DNA of 43,969 bases from contig JAAVCH010000027.1 in the NCBI GenBank assembly GCA_014802425.1, forward strand, positions 23,073-67,041, read 5' to 3'. Below the pieces are notes generated by a model that was not told the DNA's origin, ran no database searches, and saw nothing but the letters and a program-made list of their open reading frames with translations. The position numbers were made by a program, and so were the translations under genes. Shown in pieces: positions 8,626-17,103 of the stretch. The DNA is from Bacteroides sp. Its GTDB lineage: Bacteria > Bacteroidota > Bacteroidia > Bacteroidales > Muribaculaceae. Within the stretch, counting starts at the first letter, position 1. Every line of letters starts with the position of its first letter.

Positions 8626-9933
8626 ATGAAACGCATTGCATCACTGTTGATTCTTCTGATGGCCATGGCATCGCCGGCCGGAGCGGCGCGCCGCAGTATG
8701 GTGGTGGCCGATTCCCTTACACACAGTCCGTTGCCTAACGCTACGGTGTACGACCGTACCGGTGCGGCCCTCTGCATGAGCGACGACCTCGGACGCCTCC
8801 CCCGCATAGCGGCGCAGCACTATCCGCTGACAGTGCGCTACATCGGTTTCAATGAGGCAAGGGTGAGCGGCGACTATGCCGACACGGTGTTCCTGAGCGA
8901 GGCGGTGGCGGAGCTGCCGGAATTTGTGGTGGAGACCCGCAGCCGGCGTCTGCTCCATATCCTGGCGTACGTCAGGGAAGTCTCGACTCTGACCACGTAC
9001 ACCGACACCGTCTATATGTTTCGCGAAAAGATGGTGGACTTCATGCTGCGCCCCGACAAAAGTGTGGGCTATGCCGGATGGACCAATCCCCGGACACTGA
9101 CCTGCAGGTCGTACTACCGTTTTACCGACGCCGCCGGACTCGACAGTGTGAGCGATGCCAGCGACTATCATTTCTCATGGGCCGACTGGATGAGCGTGCC
9201 CCCTCCGGCCCGGCTCCCTTTGCCGCTTAAGGGGAGGACGACCGCCGCCGCCGACACGCTTCACGCCAAATACAGCGCCATGGAGATATGGCGCAGGGAC
9301 GCCGACCGCGTCGGCCTCTCGGTCAATGTCCTCGCCGACAATGCCGCACGCAGGTGGGTGCCCGAGCTCACCCCCTTTTTCAGCTACGGCGTGGAGTTCG
9401 ACCGGCTTAGGCTGGACTATACTTTCGACAACGTCACCGCCGACTCCATCTCGCCGATGGAGCTGAGCCGCTACTCCTTCGCGGTGGAGTCCACGGGAAG
9501 AGGGCGCACGATGTTCCGCTTCGGCAAGCGCGACCAGGAGTTTTTCGTCAGCACCGAGGCCGATGTCTACATAATGGACCGTGAATACGTAAGCGTGGGG
9601 GAGGCCAAGAAATGGGCTGCCCGCAGGTTTGACCTTGACGAGATAGGCATCTACGAGCCTATGGACGCGCCCCCTCTCGCCGACGATGTGCGCCGTCTCA
9701 TGGCGCGCGTGGAGGGAATCGACAAGGACGCCGTACGCCTCGGGGCCCGGGCCGACACCCGCATGATAAGCAAAAAACTCGGGCGACGCAACTTCAGGAT
9801 CGGCCGCCGTGCCCTCCTTATGCTCAAGGGCCTCACCGGTATATCGGCCTACAAGGGCTCAAAAAAACGGAAACAGGAATGGAAGGAGTTCCGTGACCAG
9901 TGCCGCACCCTTTCCGGGTCCGGCGACGAATGA
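8626..9933 (+). CDS. Secreted protein with carboxypeptidase regulatory-like domain
   Basis: The 435-residue product has a cleavable signal peptide (MKRIASLLILLMAMASPAGA, cut near Ala20/21). A carboxypeptidase D regulatory-like beta domain follows at about residues 24-105, with the hallmarks SLTHSPLPNATVY, SDDLGRL and VRYIGFNEARV. The rest (about 110-435) is an uncharacterised domain shared, as far as I recall, among Bacteroidales periplasmic proteins. The C-terminus is very basic (KKRKQEWKEF). No TonB plug or barrel is seen, so it is not a SusC-type receptor. A periplasmic or surface role is inferred from the signal peptide. It is monocistronic, with a wecC-like remnant right after it in the same reading frame. 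Confidence 0.75.
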   Translation: MKRIASLLILLMAMASPAGAARRSMVVADSLTHSPLPNATVYDRTGAALCMSDDLGRLPRIAAQHYPLTVRYIGFNEARVSGDYADTVFLSEAVAELPEFVVETRSRRLLHILAYVREVSTLTTYTDTVYMFREKMVDFMLRPDKSVGYAGWTNPRTLTCRSYYRFTDAAGLDSVSDASDYHFSWADWMSVPPPARLPLPLKGRTTAAADTLHAKYSAMEIWRRDADRVGLSVNVLADNAARRWVPELTPFFSYGVEFDRLRLDYTFDNVTADSISPMELSRYSFAVESTGRGRTMFRFGKRDQEFFVSTEADVYIMDREYVSVGEAKKWAARRFDLDEIGIYEPMDAPPLADDVRRLMARVEGIDKDAVRLGARADTRMISKKLGRRNFRIGRRALLMLKGLTGISAYKGSKKRKQEWKEFRDQCRTLSGSGDE

Positions 9934-9975
9934 CCCCGGCGATGCCCATGCACCCTCATCGGTCACGCGCAGACT

Positions 9976-10335
9976 GACACTCCACTCAAGCACGCCTATC
10001 AGATTTCAGCGTATGCCATCGGCCGCTACAGCCGCGCCACAGGGATGCGGCCCGTAGTGGCGCTGATGGGGCTCTCGTTCAAGCCCGACATCGACGGCCT
10101 TCGGGAATCCCCGGCCATGAAGATAGTCTCCGCCATAGTGAGCGACGTCGAAGCCGACATACTCGTGTCGGAACCTAACCTCGCCTCCCACCCCCTCTTT
10201 ACACTTACTACCTGCGGGGAGGCGTGCCGGAGTGCCGACATCGTAGTGTTCCTGGTGGGGCACAGGGAATTCCTCCTCTTCCGTCCGGAGGAAGGAAAAG
10301 TAGTGCTCGATTTCTGCGGCGTGACGCAAGGCTGA
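9976..10335 (+). pseudogene. Remnant of UDP-N-acetyl-D-mannosamine dehydrogenase C-terminus
   Basis: The frame reads from about TDTPLKHAYQISAY to a TGA at 10333-10335. It contains VALMGLSFKPDIDGLRESPAM, SEPNL, a SADIVVFLVGHREF segment and VVLDFCGV. These match the C-terminal domain of WecC-type UDP-ManNAc dehydrogenases (in E. coli, GLAFKPNIDDLRESPAM, VVEPNI, ADVLVMLVDHSQF). The NAD-binding and catalytic-Cys domains (~300 residues) are absent, so it cannot be an active dehydrogenase. An ATG at 10045 could start a 96-residue protein, but nothing marks it as a real start. It probably marks a deletion or recombination scar. The exact left boundary is uncertain. Confidence 0.7.
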
Positions 10336-10364
10336 GAGGACTCAACGGAAATTTATGACAGAAT

Positions 10365-10402
10365 TGTCACGGTCCGCAGACTCAAACCCGCGGACCGTGA
10401 CA
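10365..10402 (+). terminator. Strong hairpin after the wecC remnant
   Basis: Perfect 13-bp inverted repeat: 10365-10377 pairs with 10390-10402 around a 12-nt loop, followed by a short ATTTTC. It probably terminates transcription before the dnaK leader. Confidence 0.6.
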
Positions 10403-10651
10403 TTTTCGGCACACCCCTGACGGAGCCCTCAAACGGACGCGAAACCGCTGTGGCGGTGTAAGGTACTGAGTAATTGGTGTTTGTATTTTTTAAGACTAAA
10501 TATTCCGGGGTGAATCAAAACTTTTTGCACGCTATTTGTTTAAATAGGTGAAAAGCACAAGTGAAAGACACACCGGTCCGGGCCCGAGCCCGGGGATGCA
10601 ACCTTTATACTTGACGATAGAAATTATTAACTATAAAAAACATACAGAATT
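10403..10651 (+). promoter_or_regulatory. dnaK upstream region
   Basis: About 250 nt without a gene. It becomes AT-rich around 10480-10555 and must contain the dnaK promoter, but no exact TTTG/TAnnTTTG pair is visible. The best -7 candidate is TATACTTG near 10608-10615 (one mismatch), about 35 nt before the start. A GC-rich hairpin (CCGGGC, 10578-10583, with GCCCGG, 10588-10593) lies just upstream of it. No CIRCE element was seen. Confidence 0.3.
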
Positions 10652-12547
10652 ATGGGAAAAATTATTGGTATTGACTTGGGAACCACCAATTCCTGTGTAG
10701 CAGTGCTCGAAGGTAAGGATCCGGCAGTGATCCCCAACAATGAAGGTCGTAACACAACTCCTTCGGTCGTGGCATTCGTAGATGGTGGAGAGCGCAAGGT
10801 CGGCGACCCCGCCAAGCGTCAGGCAATCACCAACCCGACACGCACTATCTACTCCATCAAGCGTTTCATGGGTGAGAAGTGTGACCAGGTCCAGGACGAA
10901 ATCAAGCGCGTACCTTACAAGGTAGTGTGCCAGAACGACCTCCCGAAGGTCGACATCGATGGCCGTGACTATACTCCGCAGGAGATTTCGGCCATGATTC
11001 TCCAGAAAATGAAAAAGACCGCCGAGGACTTCCTCGGCCAGGAAGTGACGGAAGCCGTCATCACGGTGCCCGCATACTTCGACGACTCCCAGCGTCAGGC
11101 CACCAAGGAGGCCGGCGAGATCGCAGGCCTGAAAGTGCGCCGTATCGTCAACGAGCCGACAGCGGCCGCCCTGGCCTACGGCCTTGACAAGAGCCAGAAG
11201 GAAGAGAAGATCGCAGTGTTCGACCTCGGTGGCGGCACATTCGATATCTCCATCCTTGAGCTCGGCGACGGCGTGTTCGAGGTGAAATCGACCAACGGCG
11301 ACACACACCTCGGCGGCGATGACTTCGACAACGTGATCATCGACTGGCTCGCCGACGAATTCAAGAAGAACGAGGGCGTCGACCTCCGTCAGGACCCCAT
11401 GGCGATGCAGCGTCTCAAGGAGGCCGCCGAGAAGGCCAAGATCGAGCTTTCAAGCTCCACCTCCACTGAGATCAACCTCCCCTACATCACAGCCACCGCT
11501 TCCGGTCCGAAGCACCTTGTGATCACCCTCACACGCGCCAAATTCGAGCAGCTCGCCGAGAAGCTCATCGACGCAGTCGTGGCTCCCTGCCGCAAGGCTC
11601 TTGAGGACGCCGGACTCACAAGCTCGCAGATTGACGAGGTAATCCTCGTGGGCGGATCCACACGTATTCCCGCCATCCAGAGCAAGGTTAAGGAAATCTT
11701 CGGCAAAGAGCCCAACAAGAGCGTCAACCCAGACGAGGTAGTGGCCATCGGCGCCGCAATCCAGGGTGGCGTGCTCGCAGGCGACGTCAAGGACGTGCTT
11801 CTGCTTGACGTGGTGCCCCTTTCGATCGGTCTGGAGACCATGGGCGGCGTGATGACTAAGCTCATCGAGGCAAATACCACAATCCCGACCCGCAAGAGCG
11901 AGGTGTTCTCCACAGCGGCCGACAACCAGCCTGAGGTGACCATCCGCGTGCTCCAGGGCGAGCGCCCGATGGCGGCCGACGACAAGCTCCTCGGCGAATT
12001 CAACCTCTCCGGCATCGCTCCCGCACCGCGCGGAGTGCCCCAGATTGAGGTGACATTCGAAGTGGACGCCAACGGTATCCTCAACGTATCCGCCAAGGAT
12101 AAGAACACAGGCAAGGAGCAGAGCATCCGCATCGAGGCATCCAGCGGCCTCAGCCAGGCTGAGATCGACCGCATGCGCGAGGAGGCCAAGGCCAACGAGG
12201 CTGCCGACAAGAAGGCTAAGGAGCGTGCCGACAAGCTCAACCACGCCGACTCACTCATCTTCCAGACCGAGAAGCAGCTCAAGGAGCTCGGCGACAAGAT
12301 TCCCGCCGACAAGAAGGCTCCCATCGACGCCGCCCTCGAACGCCTGAAAGAGGTTCACAAGAACCAGCTCGTGGAGGACATCGACTCCGCCGAAAAGGCC
12401 CTGACCGACGCCATGCAGGCAGCCGCCCAGGACATCTACGCAGCCCAGCAGGGCGCAGGAGCGGCAGCCGGCGCCGGCGCAGCCGAACACCCCTCGCACA
12501 ATGAAGAAAAAGACATCACCGACGTCGACTTCGAGGAAGTGAAGTAA
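10652..12547 (+). CDS. dnaK: Chaperone protein DnaK (Hsp70)
   Basis: ATP-driven Hsp70 chaperone of the cytosol. The 631-residue length is normal. The ATPase domain (about 1-380) shows [17 protein letters not shown] at the start, the phosphate-2 loop [17 protein letters not shown], and [11 protein letters not shown]. The linker is [15 protein letters not shown], the substrate-binding domain spans about 390-500, and a helical lid and Gly/Ala-rich tail end in [11 protein letters not shown], the DnaJ/GrpE-type acidic terminus. It stands alone: neither dnaJ nor grpE is adjacent. Its codon use is noticeably biased to C-ending codons, as expected of a highly expressed gene. A clear terminator follows. 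Confidence 0.98.
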   Translation: MGKIIGIDLGTTNSCVAVLEGKDPAVIPNNEGRNTTPSVVAFVDGGERKVGDPAKRQAITNPTRTIYSIKRFMGEKCDQVQDEIKRVPYKVVCQNDLPKVDIDGRDYTPQEISAMILQKMKKTAEDFLGQEVTEAVITVPAYFDDSQRQATKEAGEIAGLKVRRIVNEPTAAALAYGLDKSQKEEKIAVFDLGGGTFDISILELGDGVFEVKSTNGDTHLGGDDFDNVIIDWLADEFKKNEGVDLRQDPMAMQRLKEAAEKAKIELSSSTSTEINLPYITATASGPKHLVITLTRAKFEQLAEKLIDAVVAPCRKALEDAGLTSSQIDEVILVGGSTRIPAIQSKVKEIFGKEPNKSVNPDEVVAIGAAIQGGVLAGDVKDVLLLDVVPLSIGLETMGGVMTKLIEANTTIPTRKSEVFSTAADNQPEVTIRVLQGERPMAADDKLLGEFNLSGIAPAPRGVPQIEVTFEVDANGILNVSAKDKNTGKEQSIRIEASSGLSQAEIDRMREEAKANEAADKKAKERADKLNHADSLIFQTEKQLKELGDKIPADKKAPIDAALERLKEVHKNQLVEDIDSAEKALTDAMQAAAQDIYAAQQGAGAAAGAGAAEHPSHNEEKDITDVDFEEVK

Positions 12548-12578
12548 GACCGACTCTCGTCGACCGGTACATACGCCA

Positions 12579-12619
12579 TCCGGGGCGTCCCTCAGGGGGA
12601 CCGCCCCGGATTTTTTTTT
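12579..12619 (+). terminator. Rho-independent terminator of dnaK
   Basis: GC-rich stem (TCCGGGGCG..TCCC pairing with GGGACCGCCCCGGA, one bulge) followed directly by nine T residues. Confidence 0.85.
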
Positions 12620-12648
12620 GCCGGGCCGCAATTTTTTTGCCGAAACTA

Positions 12649-12678
12649 TTTGGCGTATGAAATTTATCGTTAATTTTG
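12649..12678 (+). promoter_or_regulatory. Promoter of spt
   Basis: TTTG (12649-12652), an 18-nt spacer and TAATTTTG (12671-12678), a full Bacteroides-type promoter. The start codon at 12767 leaves a leader of roughly 80 nt. Confidence 0.75.
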
Positions 12679-12766
12679 TAGACTAATTCGGTACGGGCTC
12701 TCCGCGTCCGTCGGCATCTTTGTGCCGTGGCGCGTGCGGCCCCCCTCCCTACAAAGCGAAACGCAC

Positions 12767-13954
12767 ATGAAACTCCTACAAGAAAAGCTGGCGCGCTACG
12801 ACGCCCCCCAGAAAGCCAAGGCCGCAGGCATCTACCCCTATTTCCGACCCATATCCTCGGAACAGAACACCGAGGTGATAATGGACGGCAAGAAGGTGCT
12901 GATGTTCGGCTCCAACAGCTATATGGGCCTCACGAATCACCCCAAGGTGATTGAAGCCGCTGTAGAAGCAACCCGCAAGTACGGCACCGGCATGGCCGGC
13001 TCACCGTTCCTCAACGGCACCATCGACCTACACCGTAACTTCGAGCAGCGCATTGCCGAATACATGGGCAAGGAGGACGCCATGCTGTACTCTACAGGCT
13101 TCGGAGTGAACCTCGGTGTGGTTTCGGCCCTTACAGGTCGCGAAGACTACATCATACTCGACGAGCAGGACCACGCCTCGATCATCGAGGGACGCCGCCT
13201 CTCGTTCTCCAACTACCTAAAGTACAAACACAACGATATGGCATCCCTTGAGGCGCAGCTCAAGAAGTGCGACCCCGATAAGGTGAAGCTCATCGTCAGC
13301 GACTCGGTCTTCTCGATGGAGGGCGATGTGGCCGACATCCCCGAGATGGTACGCCTCAAGAAGGAATACAACGCCACGATAATGATCGACGAGGCCCACG
13401 GCATCGGAGTCTTCGGAGAAGGGGGACGCGGAGTGGTGCACCACTACGGCGCTACTGACGACGTCGACCTCCTCATGGGCACATTCTCCAAGTCGTTCGC
13501 CTCGCTGGGCGGCTTCATAGCCACCGACAAGGAGATAACCAACTTCCTGCGTCATCACTCGCGCTCCTATATCTTCACAGCCTCCATCACTCCGGCCGCC
13601 ACAGCCGCCGCCAACGCCGCCCTCGACATCATGCTCGCCGAGCCGGAGCGCCAGAAGCACCTCTGGGACATCACCAACTACGCCCTTGAGAACTTCCGCG
13701 CCATGGGCCTGGAGATAGGACATACGTCGACCCCGATCATTCCGCTTTACATCCGCGACGACTACAAGACATTCCGCGTCACCCGCGACCTGCTCGACGA
13801 GGGCGTGTTCGTCAACCCCGTCGTGTCGCCCGCCGTGGCCCCGCAGGACACACTTATCCGCTACTCCCTCATGGCCACCCACACCAAGGAGCAGGTGACA
13901 CGCTCGCTGGAGGCCATCGAAAAGGTGTTCCGCAAGAACGGCCTCATCAAGTAA
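12767..13954 (+). CDS. spt: Serine palmitoyltransferase (alpha-oxoamine synthase)
   Basis: PLP enzyme condensing L-serine with palmitoyl-CoA to 3-ketodihydrosphingosine, the first step of Bacteroides sphingolipid synthesis. The 395-residue product starts MKLLQEKLARYDAPQ; a GTG 45 nt upstream is rejected because this ATG matches the family N-terminus. Visible residues are the stacking His136 (DEQDHASIIEG), the Asp208/His211 pair in MIDEAHGIG, and the Schiff-base Lys242 in GTFSKSFASLGG. The close relatives KBL and BioF share this fold, but the N-terminus (YFRPISSEQN) and length fit SPT better. It has its own promoter and is transcribed alone. Bacterial SPT is soluble or peripheral. Confidence 0.88.
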   Translation: MKLLQEKLARYDAPQKAKAAGIYPYFRPISSEQNTEVIMDGKKVLMFGSNSYMGLTNHPKVIEAAVEATRKYGTGMAGSPFLNGTIDLHRNFEQRIAEYMGKEDAMLYSTGFGVNLGVVSALTGREDYIILDEQDHASIIEGRRLSFSNYLKYKHNDMASLEAQLKKCDPDKVKLIVSDSVFSMEGDVADIPEMVRLKKEYNATIMIDEAHGIGVFGEGGRGVVHHYGATDDVDLLMGTFSKSFASLGGFIATDKEITNFLRHHSRSYIFTASITPAATAAANAALDIMLAEPERQKHLWDITNYALENFRAMGLEIGHTSTPIIPLYIRDDYKTFRVTRDLLDEGVFVNPVVSPAVAPQDTLIRYSLMATHTKEQVTRSLEAIEKVFRKNGLIK

Positions 13955-14029
13955 GCGCGGACAGCGACGATGACTCCAAGTCAATACGCGTAAATTAACC
14001 CAACTAAACCATACAGGCGCACGCTTGGC

Positions 14030-14053
14030 GCCGGCCGGTCGACCCCGGCCGGC
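14030..14053 (+). other. Hairpin between spt and the next gene
   Basis: Perfect 9-bp stem (GCCGGCCGG with CCGGCCGGC) and 6-nt loop, without a T-run. It may attenuate or stabilise RNA between spt and the 14103 gene. Confidence 0.4.
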
Positions 14054-14102
14054 ACTGAAGGCGCCGCTCCGCTGATAAACGACCTTTTTGAATAATAGAC
14101 CG

Positions 14103-14636
14103 ATGGTATATAAATTCAAGCTTGTAAGCGATGAAGTCACCAACTTCGCGCGTGAAATTGAAATTGATTCTGAAGCCACTTTCCTCCAGCTGCGCAACGC
14201 TATCCTGGACTCAGTGGACTATTCCAAGGATGAGCTCGACTCATTCTTTCTCTGTGACGATGATTGGACAAAGCATGAGGAGGTGACCCTTGAGGACATG
14301 GGCAGCTCCAGCGACGAGGACATCTGGCTTATGGACGAGACTCCGCTGGCCGAGCTTATCGAGGACGACGGCCAGAAGGTGATTTTCGTGTTCGACTACA
14401 TGACCGAGCGCAGCTTCTTCATGGAGCTGAAGGAGATTATCCCGGGACGCAACCTCGTGGAGGCGATCTGCACATTCAAGCGCGGAAAGGCTCCCGACCA
14501 GCACATCGACCTCAACGAATTCGAAAACAAAATCGACGCCGCATCGCTCAAGGACGACCTCGACCTTGACCTCTACGCCGAGGGAGGCTACAACGACGAC
14601 GATCTCGCCAACTTCAGCGATGACCTCAGTATCTGA
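14103..14636 (+). CDS. pRiA4b ORF-3-like / TnpR-passenger family protein
   Basis: The 177-residue acidic protein starts MVYKFKLVSDEVTNFAREIEID; an earlier TTG at 14088 is less likely. It resembles the plasmid pRiA4b ORF-3 family (also named IS1096 passenger TnpR family): an N-terminal beta-strand reading YKFKLVSDE, then FLQLRNAILDSVDYSKDEL, then a DDDW segment and VFDYM in the middle. The C-terminal 40 residues are nearly all Asp/Leu/Asn. Despite the family name there is no recombinase domain and no mobile element around it. Similar genes are common in Bacteroidales housekeeping regions. The function is unknown. Confidence 0.65.
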   Translation: MVYKFKLVSDEVTNFAREIEIDSEATFLQLRNAILDSVDYSKDELDSFFLCDDDWTKHEEVTLEDMGSSSDEDIWLMDETPLAELIEDDGQKVIFVFDYMTERSFFMELKEIIPGRNLVEAICTFKRGKAPDQHIDLNEFENKIDAASLKDDLDLDLYAEGGYNDDDLANFSDDLSI

Positions 14637-14653
14637 TAAAGCGCAAAAGCATA

Positions 14654-14808
14654 CCCGGTCAGATAAGGATTGCCTCCCCGGTCAGATAAGGATTGCCTCC
14701 CCGGTCAGATAGGATTGCCTCCCCGGTCAGATAAGGATTGCCTCCCCGGTCAGATAAGGATTGCCTCCCCGGTCAGATAAGGATTGCCTCCCCGGTCTGA
14801 TAAGGATT
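14654..14808. repeat. 23-bp tandem repeat, seven copies
   Basis: Unit CCCGGTCAGATAAGGATTGC plus CTC. Copies start at 14654, 14677, 14700, 14722, 14745, 14768 and 14791. The third is 22 bp because of a single-base deletion, and the last is truncated with one change (GTCTGATAAGG). The array starts 17 nt after the stop of the 14103 gene and is non-coding. Confidence 0.95.
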
Positions 14809-14843
14809 TAAAGCATTCACATCAACGCCAAAACAAAATTATA

Positions 14844-14876
14844 GCCTCCGCATCAGGAATCCCTGAATGCGGAGGC
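14844..14876. terminator. Hairpin terminator between convergent genes
   Basis: Stem of 10 bp (GCCTCCGCAT with ATGCGGAGGC) extended by CAGG/CCTG past a bulge. On the minus strand it is followed by ATAATTTTGTTTT, so it probably ends the 15075-15458 transcript, and it may also stop plus-strand RNA. Confidence 0.6.
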
Positions 14877-14909
14877 AAATTCTTTATCGGCCTTAACGCC
14901 GGAGGCACC

Positions 14910-15030
14910 TGCTGAGTCATGCAGGGTCGGTTGCTGGGCCGTGCAGGGTCGGTTGCTGAGCCGTGCAGGGTCGGTTGCTGAGCCGTGCAGGGTCGGTTGC
15001 TGGGCCGTGCAGGGTCGGTTGCTGGGTCGT
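14910..15030. repeat. 22-bp tandem repeat, five copies plus a partial
   Basis: Unit TGCTGRGYCRTGCAGGGTCG plus GT. Full copies lie at 14910, 14932, 14954, 14976 and 14998, with a partial copy from 15020. Variation is limited to three positions. The unit length is not a multiple of three and no gene spans the array. The sequence is unrelated to the 23-bp array 100 bp away. Confidence 0.95.
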
Positions 15031-15074
15031 GGGTGTATTTACTCGGTTTGTCTTTGGGTGTGGAATGAAAGCGT

Positions 15075-15458
15075 TCACCTGCGCCCGAAAAGGCGGGCGA
15101 GGAACGAGCGGCCGTCTTCCTCTTCTTCTTCATCCTCTTCATCATCGGGCTTGAAATGGACGCGCAGCTCCTCATTGTTCTTGCCGAGGAAAAGGATATG
15201 GTTACGGAATACGAAGGCTATCATCTTGTCAAACTCCAGAACTGCGTGCAGACTGCGCACCAGAAAGCGACGGAAAGGATTGTACTCCTCAAGGTCGTTG
15301 ATGATGACCTCGGCGGTCTGCAAATCGTCGGAGTCAATCACCATGTTGTGGTGATTGCGGAGTCGGAATATGGCTTCCGGAAGCTTCAGGTCCTGAAGGT
15401 TCTTGGGGGGCCGTTTGTTGGTACGGTATATTTCCTGGATGACTTCGTCGGTGATCAT
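15075..15458 (-). CDS. Conserved hypothetical protein, acidic C-terminus
   Basis: The 127-residue product starts MITDEVIQEIYRTNKRPPKN. There is no signal peptide or membrane segment. Residues 1-100 look folded (mixed helix and strand, with LPEAIFRLRNHHNMVIDSDD and FVFRNHILFLGKNN). A run of Asp/Glu of about 14 residues follows, then a basic tail FLARLFGRR. I do not recognise a named family, although I believe homologues occur in Bacteroidales. Upstream lies a 450-bp gene-free stretch; downstream lie the minisatellites. It is probably monocistronic. Confidence 0.6.
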   Translation of the reverse strand: MITDEVIQEIYRTNKRPPKNLQDLKLPEAIFRLRNHHNMVIDSDDLQTAEVIINDLEEYNPFRRFLVRSLHAVLEFDKMIAFVFRNHILFLGKNNEELRVHFKPDDEEDEEEEEDGRSFLARLFGRR

Positions 15459-15738
15459 AATGTCAGTTTCTGAAGGGGTGGATATTCTGCACTCTTTTGC
15501 ACGACGCAGAGGAGGATACAGAAGTAACGCAAGTATTTTTTTGATGGTAATCGCGTGCGTTCACGCCTTAGGAGAAATCATGGCGGCCGGGAGATAGTCA
15601 CCGCTGTATCTTTAAAACATCCGGGTTTAATAAAAGTTTAGGAATTTTCGCTGTTATTGGCCTTAGGAAGTCAGTTTTAACATTTCGCCTCCCCTTTAAG
15701 GAGCCTCCACGGCGTCGAGATGTAGTCTTTCCCACGCA

Positions 15739-15835
15739 TCAGGCTTTGTGGAATAGTGGCGGTGAACGGCGGAAAGGCATCTTTGGGCGGATCGTGCCTC
15801 AGGTCCTGCAGAGGAGTGGCGGAGAGCGGCGGAAA
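15739..15835. repeat. Diverged 37-bp direct repeat, 60-bp period
   Basis: 15739-15775 and 15799-15835 both run TCAGG..AGTGGCGG..CGGCGGAAA with about 27 of 37 positions the same, exactly 60 bp apart. The origin is unknown; it may be an old duplication or two copies of a binding site. Confidence 0.5.
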
Positions 15836-15840
15836 CGTAT

Positions 15841-15877
15841 AAAAAGCACCCCGCGCATCCGGGTAGGAGGCGCGGGG
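15841..15877 (-). terminator. Terminator of the methylmalonyl-CoA decarboxylase operon
   Basis: An 8-bp GC stem (15849-15856 with 15870-15877) is followed on the minus strand by GCTTTTTATA. It lies 33 nt after the oadB stop. Confidence 0.75.
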
Positions 15878-15910
15878 CTGTATTAAGGATTTAAAGCCTG
15901 GCAGGGTATT

Positions 15911-17074
15911 TTATCCGAGGAAGCTGAGCAGGACACCTGCGGCCACTGCCGAACCGATCACGCCGGCCACGTTCGGACCCATGGCGTGCATCAGCAGATA
16001 GTTGGAGGGATCGTACTCAAGACCGACGTTGTTGGAGATACGTGCGGCCATCGGCACAGCCGATACACCGGCGTTGCCGATAAGCGGATTGATCTTCTTT
16101 CCTTTCGCGAGGAAGAGGTTGAAGATCTTCACGCTGAGCACACCTGCAGAGGAGGCGATGATGAACGCCAGGAAGCCGAGGCCGAAGATCTTCAGCGTGT
16201 CCCAGCTCAGGAAGACGTCGGCCTGGGTCGACGCGCCTACGGTGAGGCCGAGCAGGATGGTGATGATGTCGGTCATAGCGTTCTGGGCGGTCTTGGCCAG
16301 ACGTGTGGTGACGCCCGACTCACGCAGCAGGTTGCCGAAGAAGAGCATGCCGAGCAGGGGAATGCCGGAGGGCACCACGAAGCATGTGAGCAGCAGGCCC
16401 ACGATGGGGAAGATGATTTTCTCGTTCTGGCTCACCACGCGCGCAGGCTTCATCTTGATGAGGCGCTCCTCCTTTGTGGTGAAGAGGCGCATCAAGGGGG
16501 GCTGGATGAGCGGGATGAGGGCCATGTAGGAGTAGGCCGACACGGCCACGGCCCCCAGAAGCTTCGGGTTGAGCTTCGATGTGGTGAAGATGGCAGTAGG
16601 GCCGTCGGCTCCGCCGATGATGGCCACACAGCCTGCCGACAGCGGGTCGAAGCCCACGAGCAGCGAGAGCATGTAGGCTCCGAAGATGCCGAACTGCGCG
16701 CAGGCGCCGATCACCATCAGCTTCGGATTGGCGAGCAGGGCCGAGAAGTCGGTCATGGCGCCGATGCCGAGGAAGATAAGCGGGGGATACCAGCCTTTCT
16801 CCACACCGTTGTAGAGGATATTGAGCACCGAGCCCTCCTCATAGATGCCGATTTCCATGCCGGGCTGGAAGGGGATGTTGCCGAGCAGCATTCCGAATCC
16901 GATGGGCACGAGCAGCAGGGGCTCGAAATTCTTCTTGATTGCAAGCCACACGAAGAAGCAGCCCACGGCCAGCATGATGATGTTTCCCCACTCGCAGTTG
17001 GCGAAGCCGGTGAAATTCCAGAATGTGGTCAGTGAGTCTTCAAGGAATGCGGCGAATGAACTAAGCAGAAGCAT
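15911..17074 (-). CDS. oadB: Sodium-translocating decarboxylase subunit beta (OadB/MmdB)
   Basis: Integral membrane subunit that decarboxylates carboxybiotin and couples this to sodium export. At 387 residues it is a normal beta subunit, with about ten hydrophobic segments. Typical family stretches are PLLLVPIGFGMLLGNIP, FLGIGAMTDFSALLANP, GGADGPTAIFTTSKL and the final GPNVAGVIGSAVAAGVLLSFLG. The conserved Asp in GGADGPT matches the Asp involved in sodium coupling in this family. It is the last gene of the operon, 29 nt after the biotin carrier. Together with the other subunits it should form methylmalonyl-CoA decarboxylase rather than oxaloacetate decarboxylase, judging from the adjacent epimerase. 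Confidence 0.93.
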   Translation of the reverse strand: MLLLSSFAAFLEDSLTTFWNFTGFANCEWGNIIMLAVGCFFVWLAIKKNFEPLLLVPIGFGMLLGNIPFQPGMEIGIYEEGSVLNILYNGVEKGWYPPLIFLGIGAMTDFSALLANPKLMVIGACAQFGIFGAYMLSLLVGFDPLSAGCVAIIGGADGPTAIFTTSKLNPKLLGAVAVSAYSYMALIPLIQPPLMRLFTTKEERLIKMKPARVVSQNEKIIFPIVGLLLTCFVVPSGIPLLGMLFFGNLLRESGVTTRLAKTAQNAMTDIITILLGLTVGASTQADVFLSWDTLKIFGLGFLAFIIASSAGVLSVKIFNLFLAKGKKINPLIGNAGVSAVPMAARISNNVGLEYDPSNYLLMHAMGPNVAGVIGSAVAAGVLLSFLG

Positions 17075-17103
17075 TAGGATGTGTTGATGTTAGATGGAGA
17101 TGC

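Larger units (their letters stand above)
15459..15910. other. Gene-free interval of about 450 bp
   Basis: No coding frame is convincing. The left third, upstream of the 15458 gene, has no consensus promoter. The middle (about 15600-15680) is AT-rich. The right part holds a diverged 37-bp direct repeat and the terminator of the decarboxylase operon. A small RNA cannot be excluded; I see no RNase P, tmRNA or SRP signature. Confidence 0.6.

Noticed and set aside
12722..12766. GTG start for spt 15 codons upstream
   Set aside because: The residues PWRVRPPSLQSETH do not fit the family, whereas the ATG at 12767 does.
14654..15030. Repeat arrays considered as a CRISPR
   Set aside because: The units are head-to-tail without unique spacers, and no cas gene is nearby. 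They are minisatellites.
15459..15910. Structured RNA such as RNase P or tmRNA
   Set aside because: None of the conserved core sequences could be found on either strand.
15986..17035. 349-codon open frame on the plus strand
   Set aside because: It is antisense to oadB and is a composition artefact rich in His, Glu and Arg.
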